From NCBI GenBank assembly GCA_038503075.1, contig JBCAML010000010.1, forward strand, positions 1,426,001 to 1,490,000: a stretch of DNA of 64,000 nucleotides. Reading direction: 5' to 3'. A program made the translations under genes and the position numbers. The notes beneath the pieces are model-generated. The model searched no databases, was not told the DNA's origin, and saw nothing but the letters and a program-made list of their open reading frames with translations. The DNA is from Gyromitra esculenta. Its lineage: Eukaryota; Ascomycota; Pezizomycetes; Pezizales; Discinaceae. Positions 56,503-64,000 of the stretch are shown in pieces; within the stretch, counting starts at the first letter, position 1, and each line of letters starts with the position of its first letter.

Positions 56503-59028
56503 ATGGCAGCTCTTCCAGTAAACGTGGCAGATCAAGAAGCTTCCAGAGTGCGTTATCTTCTCGAATTCACCAAGTTCCAGCAAGAAAACCCTGGCCTCGA
56601 CCCTAATCAATGCGCCGAGACCTTTTTGAACTATCCTTCCAAGATCCCACCCTCAAGTCATCAACCGGGAGCAACAGAAAGAAGTTCGGCGATTGAAATT
56701 ACTAAAAACTTGGCGGCTTTACCGAATTTTAAACCCGAATCATGTCCACAATCCGGGACCACTCCTCTAGCTGGAAGCCAACGCATGGCCCGTGGGAACT
56801 CGGTATAACCTCTTTCCCTCCCTGTGATCTAAATTTGAAGTCTCCAAATCCCATTTAAAGCCGCCAGGCGCTGAGATGTGTCCATCAAACAGACTCAGGC
56901 GAGTGGTGTTTCCCCGCAGCATGCCTTCGCGATCCGAGCGGGGCGTTCCCCTCAGCAATTTCAACATACAAATCCCATTTCATTATCATCCAGCTTTCCA
57001 CAACGTGAGAACGTTTATCACCATCATCATCACCATCATCACCCACCTGGAGCACCTTCATCGCGTACTTTGCAATCTCTTGGTATCGATAGCAACTCAG
57101 CGCCTGCTTTGGAGGAATATCTCGGCCAGAACAATAAACACGAACCGTTCCATGGGCTCAGCCGAGGTAATGTAGACAATCTTTCGGGTTCCGGCAGAGC
57201 TCGAATGATGAAATCGTATCCAACCTTAACGATAGACCCGACACTCGAAAGCTTCAGTGCGCCCCAGATGCGTCACCAGCTTTCCAGCTCGGCATCGGAT
57301 TGCTTCACTGGTGTTGACGAGGGGTACCTTGATAGCCCTGGATCTTTATCCTATCCCATGAACCGCCACTCTCGTAGTTATTCCCACGGCTCATTCAACA
57401 GTTCGCTTTTAAGTTCTTCACAAGCAGATTCCGCATCCCCGACAGATCACTTAGTATTCGGCCAACATTCAGGATCATATTCGATGAGCCGACAAGCTAG
57501 CGGCGCCAGTTTTATGCCCGCCGGACTTGCGATGCTGAGGGTTCGGTCATCCACTGGGAGCTCTATTGCTGATCGGAGTGACGTTGATAATTTGCTAAGT
57601 GGTATCGGGGGGTTTGCGGGCGAGAGCGGTGATGTTTCCTCACTCAACAAAGCTTCCGCACAGATTGTTTTGAAGAGATCTTCGAGTGTGAGTGTAGAGG
57701 ATCTCAATGATTCGATGATGAAAGGGGGGCAACATCATTCCCGTCTATCTTATTCAAGTAGTCCGTCCAATCCCAGGAAGCAAAGCCGGATTGAGAAAGA
57801 GGAGGAAGAAAAGGTCGATAGCCAATATCGGAAAAATACCGATACTGCAGGTCTAGAAAAACAGTGTCCCAAGAAGATACCTAAGACTGAGGTTACAACA
57901 AAAGTTGATAAGGGATTCGTAATGCGACAGTCAGAGAAAAAGGGTTCTGGGGGTAGCCGGCATCTACCCACCATCAAACCCGGCAAAAACCCGAACAATG
58001 CGCCTATGAGCACTTCAAAATCGTCGTACATCCGCCCTCCACACCCACGGGTATACTGCGACAAATGCAGCGCTCACCCCGATGGATTCCGTGGGGATCA
58101 TGAGCTCCGGCGCCATACCGATCGAGAACATGCACTTACAAGGAAAATGTTTGTGATAAAGGACATATCCAAGGGGAAAACGCTTTTGGCAAAATGCAAG
58201 TCGTGCCAATCTGGAAAGAGGTATGGGGTCGACTACAATGCAGCAGCGCATTTGAGGAGGCAGCACTTTAAACCAAAGACTCGGAATGGTAAGAATAAGC
58301 AGAAAGTTTCATCAATCGTTGATCAAACGGCCCCGGGGATGGCGGAGCTGAGAAAGTGGATGGATGAGGTTGAAGTCCGTGTGGAAACTCGGAGGGATGA
58401 TGATTTATATATAAAGGGGGGGCAAAAGCAAAATGAAGATCCCACTCGCAGTCAACATGAGTGGGAAGATAAAGATGAATCAAGCGAAGAGGATGACGAG
58501 GAAGAAGCCCAACAGATGGATGAAAGAGCCAATGGCCAAGATGCAGCATACCAAGAAGTATCTGGGCAAAAAATCCAGCAGCAGCAGAGTACGGAAGTCT
58601 TTCAAGAGATGGAGCTAGAACATGATCCAGGGAGTCTTCCCTTACCAGACTTAACGTGGGATCTCAGCAGCTGGAGTGGCTCGACGCTCAATAACACCGC
58701 TTATACACTTTCAAACTCACAGATGCCCCAGCAGCTAACTCACGATTTCGATTTTCATGTTTCGGCTACAGCGGGATCCGTACCCCTCATGGGGGGTGCT
58801 TTTAACCATCAGAATAATCTCGGAACTCACCTATCAGCTCAGCATGCGCAAATGTTGATGCAGGAGAACCTTCTCCTGCAGCCACCATCCTACATACCTG
58901 AGAGTAATAGTGCAAATTACAACAGTTTCTTATCTGCCACTACAAGACCAGCAGTCATGTTTGACGATCCCCTGGCTGGTTTCCCGGACATATTTCACGA
59001 GATTCAAGGTGATCTCAAAACCTTTTAA
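56503..59028 (+). CDS. Fungal C2H2-type zinc-finger protein F (2 exons, 811 aa)
   Basis: Exons 56503-56802 and 56893-59028; the 90-nt intron (donor GTATAA, acceptor AACAG) keeps phase 0. The ATG at 56503 begins M-A-A-L-P-V-N. Near residue 140 is a run of eight His. Low-complexity Ser-rich sequence continues to about 480. The conserved part is about 487-600: Y-C-D-K-C...H-P-D-G-F-R-G...H-E-L-R-R-H...H (C489), a spacer, then K-C-K-S-C (about 535) and Y-N-A-A-A-H-L-R-R-Q-H-F, followed by M-A-E-L-R-K-W-M. This pair of fingers with Y-N-A-A-A-H-L-R-R is a widespread filamentous-fungal arrangement. An acidic E/D-rich segment and Gln-rich tail follow, as in transcription activators. Function unknown; nuclear role inferred. 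Confidence 0.88.
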
Positions 59029-62000
59029 GGTTTACTTTCTCATTTATACTTTTTTCCTTGCAATTTGCTTTCAAACGAACTAGAGGCGCTTGGAGATAAA
59101 GATAGTTCATTTTGTATGGCAGCAGGATAGCCCTTGGGGCTGCTGCTCATGAGGGGCGTTGAGAATCAATTATGTTTTTATGTGTGTTTCGCTTTCGTTT
59201 TTCGGAGTTGAAATTGGAGTTGGATACGGAGGAGTTTTTCGTACAGCTATTGGGCTTACTTCTGTTTGGGGCTATGTATGTGTGTTTACTATTCATATCT
59301 ATAGTTTTTGTCTATCTCGGTCTACTACATATTTATCATCCAGAACATCTCATTTATCCCTTTATTGTCTATGTCGTGTTAACTTCTTGGTTGACTTCTC
59401 GTGCTTTCTCTGGTTCGTATTCTTACGATCTTGCGTATAGTATCCGGCACCACAATGAGCAGTAGGTATTCCTTTCTTCTGTCGATCCTTGAACTATTTG
59501 AACAATATTGCCTCCGCTCTTTTCTTTTTCAATATCGTGCTTAAATTATCTCCTACACTTTCATTTTAACGGCCTTCAGTTGTTTTTTTGTTCGGCTTGT
59601 TCTTTGGACCCGTATTTATTTGTGATTAAAGACAAATACATGCGTTTTATTGATCACTAGCAGCGAGTGATATAGTGTGATTAATATAACCCAAACTATG
59701 CTGTGTTTTTACTCGGGCAGCGGATGAGACTGCACATCAGCCTCTTCCGTAGGCAGCATAGTTAGGTTTTATAGATACACAGATATCTTAGTGAAGTTAC
59801 TAACGATAAGGTGAAGAAGGGGTGAAGGAGTGAACAAAGGACGAAAAAGCGTACTATATAGATTCTGCCCCGGGTCCGCTAATATCACTTCCCGATTTGT
59901 AGCTCGAGCATCCGACTTCTATCTGGGGCTAAATTATCCTTCGGATGCCCTAAGTGAAATGCTAGATATTAAGGCACTTGAATTAGGGCTGATTTAGAAG
60001 TCACGGTTCGTAGGTCTTCAAGACTATTAGTTAACATACCAAAGAGCATCTAAACTCCTTGAAAACCTCGATCAACGCAAGTGCAACAAATTAGCAGCAG
60101 ATATTGTCGTTAGCGTGAGCAGTAGCTGTAAGATACCTTACGACCCGATAAAGCCCTATAAACAGTATTAATACAGGTAAACGTGAATTAATTTGAATGA
60201 GACTTACCATTGATATCAAATGAGACCTAATTTCAGTAGAATCTCGGCAAGTTCATCAGGAGGTAGGAATAAAGATAGGAGAGGAAGATAGTATGAAAGA
60301 AAATGGATAGAGGTGATGATAGAGGTGATGAAAGTTAGGGGTTTTGTGAGGTGGTGGGGATGGAAGGAGCTCAGGTTTTAGGTTCCATTAGCGCTGATGG
60401 CAGCATCACCCGATCAATATCACTTTATAGCTGGTATTAACAGCGAGCTGCTACCTTTATCCTCTTCCATGGCTGCAGTTTGGCCTTGTTTTAAGTTGTT
60501 TACATAATACCTGTGATTCAGCCATCTGAAACGGTAACGTTCCCATCTAGATCTTATAAATAGGACATCCGAGTTGTAACTCGGGAAATATACCCAACCA
60601 GGCAAAGCATATATATTTATATATACGATGAATATCTAAGATTTAGAGATATATTAGTTTTCTACTAGCTAGTGCCCTGTATGCATTGGCTCAGAACTCT
60701 AACAATATACCTGTATAAACCAAAGACAGCTATAGCTACAAAGGACTAATACGACATATGATAGCAAGAATATACCGGTACTGAAACAGAGCTCCAGAAT
60801 AGGTATAGACACCACTTTATCTACCGTTTGCTCAGCTACCCCCAGAGGAAAGCCCCATATAGATATATAACTATCTAACCAATAATAAAAGCTCAGCTAT
60901 ATGCTTCATGAACAGCACTCTAAGCATAGTTCAAATGCCCGCCAAAAATCCGAACACTAAGAAAGCCAAGAGTGAAGGCCGCCAAAGGCAATAGACAATA
61001 TTCACATTGAACTATGAGAGAAGTTCTAGGAGTTCTAAAAACCGGTTGGATATGTGAATGATACATCTATCTATCTAAAAACCGGTGCATAAGTGGTACC
61101 GAGTGAGTATTGGTGATCATGAACCTGCTGAATAGGCGTTATATTCGCGGAAACGAGATGCTCTTTTGGTATCAAAGTTCGCAAATGTCTCCGAAAGTAG
61201 TAAGTTTTCTTTTTATATTCCTAGGAGCCCATACACATACAGTGTAAGTATATCGAAGATAGAACTGTTAATAGACTCCCTTGATCGATCGCGAGCTTCT
61301 AGACCCAGACCCAACCGCTAGCGAAATACTGGTCACCTCGCCAAACTCGCACGATCCATCCTACTAATCTTTCACCTCCTAGTTCTTTAGACATTTATTC
61401 ACCAGTCTCCATTAATTACCTCTCCGACACGCGTCTCGTTTAATTTCTTAAAGTAAACATAGGATCTCACAGGGGAGAGGTGATGAAGACAAGAAGAGCA
61501 TTAGCTGTGGGGTATCGGTACAGTAATATGTGTTGCACGGTCAGGTAATTTCGATAATGCAGTATCTTACTATATCTTATATACTCATATATGGGACTCA
61601 TGAGTCCACGATACCCCTTCTTTCTTCTATTCAATTCTACCACTTATGCTTATAGTACCAACACATTTTGATCCATCCAGTGCTCATCCGGAAGTAACGA
61701 TTTCCTCTAATGAACTCTAGATCTAGCTACAGTTATCTTTATCTTGCAACCTTGTTTAGCTCCAAGAACAACGATTTCCTTATATCAAACTAGAGATCGC
61801 GAAGCTGTGGGCTAATCATAGGGTCTCTATAGATGACATGCGTGCAGGCGACAGCGTACGGTAGAAAGAAAACGATGGTGGCAGCTTGTCGCGCGTTAGG
61901 TTGGGCAAGTTTTTTACACCAATTCTCCAACATAGCAAACATATAGTGTCGACGACGGGTGAAATATACTTGTTCTAATTGCTAAAAGGTACTTACTTAT

Positions 62001-62062
62001 GGGAGGAATAGCTACTCTGGCCACACTACTAGTCTACAAACATAAATAACACCATTTCTTAA
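59029..62062. other. Gene-free region between genes F and the thioesterase
   Basis: 3' UTR of gene F and about 3 kb of AT-rich DNA. A hydrophobic frame at 59172-59465 follows gene F but lies in T-rich 3' UTR-like sequence. No gene is supported. Confidence 0.5.
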
Positions 62063-63153
62063 TTATAACTTCGACTTCCCCTGGGGTTCCGCATCGGCCT
62101 TCGGTTTATTCCGATCACTACTAACAATAATCGCTAGTTGGTGGGCAATTGCCACGAGATGTCCATCCTCATCAAAGATATCAACATTAACATCCATCCT
62201 CCCATTCCGGATCTCGTGAGACTCGATGCGGCAGAATAACCATTCCCAACCATTGGGTGGGGATGTACGCTTGATTTCAATAGCGAGTGAGAGAGTCGGG
62301 TACCAGTGGCTTCCGGCCACTGTGGGGTAGTTCTCAGGGAGAGGAAGGAACTGTTGGTTGTCAGCTGGTGCAGATCAGACCAAGAAGAAGAAAAACGAAC
62401 CATGTCGCTAAGATATCCCAAAGCAGGCACATCCATCATTCCACCATCTCTAAGTTTAACCCATTGCTCTCTAACACTCTTTGGCTCCTCGCTGCTTCCA
62501 TGTCGTTTCCCTCGTGGCATGAAGTATACCAACTTTTTCGCAACAGGCCTTACATCTGCTAGAGGATCCCTTGTGAGTTGCCATTCTACGCAGTCCTTAC
62601 GATCTGGGATACCGCCTGCTGGGAAGGGCGACACCGTCTTCAAAGTCTGGCCTTTCTGAAGATTTTCAAAGTGTGTAAATATAACTATGGCCTCCAGACA
62701 TTTTCGGGTGCCTTCTGCTTGGGAGAGGACCGCGCGAAGGAAGGTGTAGGCTCGACCAGTTTTGACGGATGTGATAGCGACTATTGCGGGTCCCGAGGAG
62801 CAAGAATTGAAGAAAGATGTGGATATTTGTATTGCGTGTGGCTGATTGAGGGATGCAAGTTTGGGGTGATTGGTGATGTGGGTGGTAGTAGCGGTAAGGA
62901 GGAGAGCGGTCAGATATCCGCCGTGCGGAACTGAGTCGGTGATAGCTCGTTAGCTATGTGGTGGCTTAGGAAAGGGGAAGCGAGGTGTGGGCAAACCAAA
63001 ACCGATACACCAATCTCTCTTGAGATCCGCGGAGTATATGCCAGAATCATCTGTTGTAATGTTACTCTCGATGGCTGCGATCGTGATTGCCTCTGCGAAA
63101 CTGGAGTGTTTGAAGCCAGCAGAGAATAGGGGTTGATTTTTCCAGGACGACAT
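62063..63153 (-). CDS. TesB-like acyl-CoA thioesterase family protein (3 exons, 324 aa)
   Basis: Exons 62997-63153, 62401-62930 and 62063-62350. Intron 1 is 66 nt (donor GTTTGC, CTAAC branch, CTCAG acceptor); intron 2 is 50 nt (donor GTTCGT, CTGAC branch, ACAG acceptor). All phases agree. Motifs of the double hot-dog fold: F-A-E-A; R-D-W-C-I-G-F-V-P-H-G-G-Y across intron 1 (the G-G-Y turn of the first hot-dog); D-G-G...L-G-Y-L-S-D-M; W-Y-P-T-L-S-L; second-half G-W-E-W-L-F and N-G-R-M-D-V-N-V...D-E-D-G-H-L-V-A-I-A-H. Such enzymes hydrolyse acyl-CoA thioesters; the substrate cannot be told from sequence. No targeting signal is evident at the C-terminus (ends K-S-K-L, which resembles a peroxisomal SKL-type signal). 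If that SKL is real, the enzyme would act in peroxisomes. Confidence 0.87.
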
Positions 63154-64000
63154 GTTTAATAGCCACAGAACTCCAGAATTCAGTAAAATAGATATCTGGA
63201 TCCCGGGACTGTTTGGAGCATATAATCTGGGCAAGCAAGGGCAGATGCACAAGTTACCAATCGATCTTCCGCAGAGCTTGGTTGGGCCGAGGCCGAGGCT
63301 ACTCGGGCCAATGATTGGCGTGTCACACCAAATGCTGATGATTAATAATGATTTACAACCCTAACCCTCTGAAGGCTAGCCCGTCTCCAGATCCAACCAA
63401 ACAATACCTAGGCCTACCATATGTATTTCTCAAGTACGACCTGGCACTGCCATAAAACTAAACTTGATACGGTGGCGGATGTGGCAAAAAGTACAAGAAC
63501 TACGTTATATCTAGCTGGCTCAAGTGTTTTCTACACGTAAGCCACATGCTAGCGCCGGGTCGTATTTGAAGAGTGCGTACGGTGGGATCCAGAGTAGGTA
63601 GAGTACTATGTTAGACCGGTCATTTAATCTATAGGTGTTATTTGTAATTCGGTATGGTTTCTATGGCTTGCTTAGTGATTGTCTGAAACCCGCACCCTGG
63701 CACCTGTACCTTTAGCCAGACTGAAATTCATCAACGAAGAGTCACTGGGTACCATAAACCAAGTTCTTCTACGTATACATACGATCAATTAACCACTAAA
63801 TCTAGATATTCCGGAGCTCGGGACCTACATACTATGGCTATAACCACCGTCGCTTAACCCATTAAATTATGAAATTAACATGTCTAGGAACATGGCACGT
63901 AAGTTTCAATTTGTTTTGCTGATGAACCCTCCCTCCCAGATTCACTATCACTAGTGCGATCGGTTTTCCCTGATGATCGGAGTCGGTTATCGGGCTTGGC
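63154..64000. other. Upstream region of the thioesterase gene
   Basis: No gene is supported up to the window end. Confidence 0.5.

Noticed and set aside
59159..59465. Two overlapping hydrophobic frames downstream of gene F
   Set aside because: T-rich sequence directly after the stop of gene F gives hydrophobic translations by chance; more likely 3' UTR.
1..64000. CRISPR arrays, bacterial operons or phage genes
   Set aside because: The spliceosomal introns and fungal gene families show this is a eukaryotic nuclear sequence; no regularly spaced repeats were seen.

Overview
The window looks like a filamentous ascomycete (Pezizomycotina) nuclear chromosome, most likely Leotiomycetes. Evidence: genes split by many 47-90 nt GT-AG introns with CTAAC/CTGAC/CTGAT branch motifs, a LaeA-like methyltransferase, fungal C2H2 zinc-finger paralogues, a chromodomain Ty3/gypsy element, a Tad-like LINE and long AT-rich gene-poor stretches. 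Species and taxon below subphylum are inferred.

Layout. 1-4567: decayed Ty3/gypsy pol (+), its LTR and a leader fragment. 4568-10585: an intact gypsy chromovirus (-) with identical 412-bp LTRs and a 5-bp target duplication. 10732-14898: a 5'-truncated LINE (+). 16004-24273: three C2H2-type zinc-finger genes in a row (-). 24274-27649: gene-free, with a 183-bp foldback. 27650-32361: HhH-like protein (+), cytosine deaminase (-) and an 11-exon LaeA-like methyltransferase (-). 32362-39119: gene-poor, with small inverted-repeat elements, a LINE tail and a possible 5S relic. 39120-40551: fourth zinc-finger gene (-). 40552-49119: gene-poor with relics. 49120-51013: fifth zinc-finger gene (-). 51014-56502: gene-free. 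56503-59028: sixth, larger zinc-finger gene (+). 62063-63153: a TesB-like thioesterase (-).

The strongest signal is in the gypsy family. The two diverged copies allow a comparison. (i) Gag and Pol are joined by a canonical -1 frameshift site (TTTAAAT or TTTAAAC directly before a TAG stop, a 6-nt spacer, then a stem whose sequence differs between copies while pairing is kept). (ii) A 9-nt primer-binding site just inside the 5' LTR is complementary to a block in the transcribed part of the LTR that is conserved in the old LTR, suggesting Tf1-like self-priming. (iii) The LTR holds a 7-bp hairpin with an invariant GGATA loop and compensatory stem changes. (iv) A 57-codon ORF precedes gag and its stop overlaps the gag start (ATGA); a related ORF with many synonymous differences sits in the old copy.

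The zinc-finger genes are the second theme. Four of the six share a phase-2 intron that cuts the first finger at the same codon (K-L-K/R), just before its histidines, although the rest of the proteins look unrelated. Exon models were built by hand from splice signals and reading phase; all junctions given keep frame except where stated.
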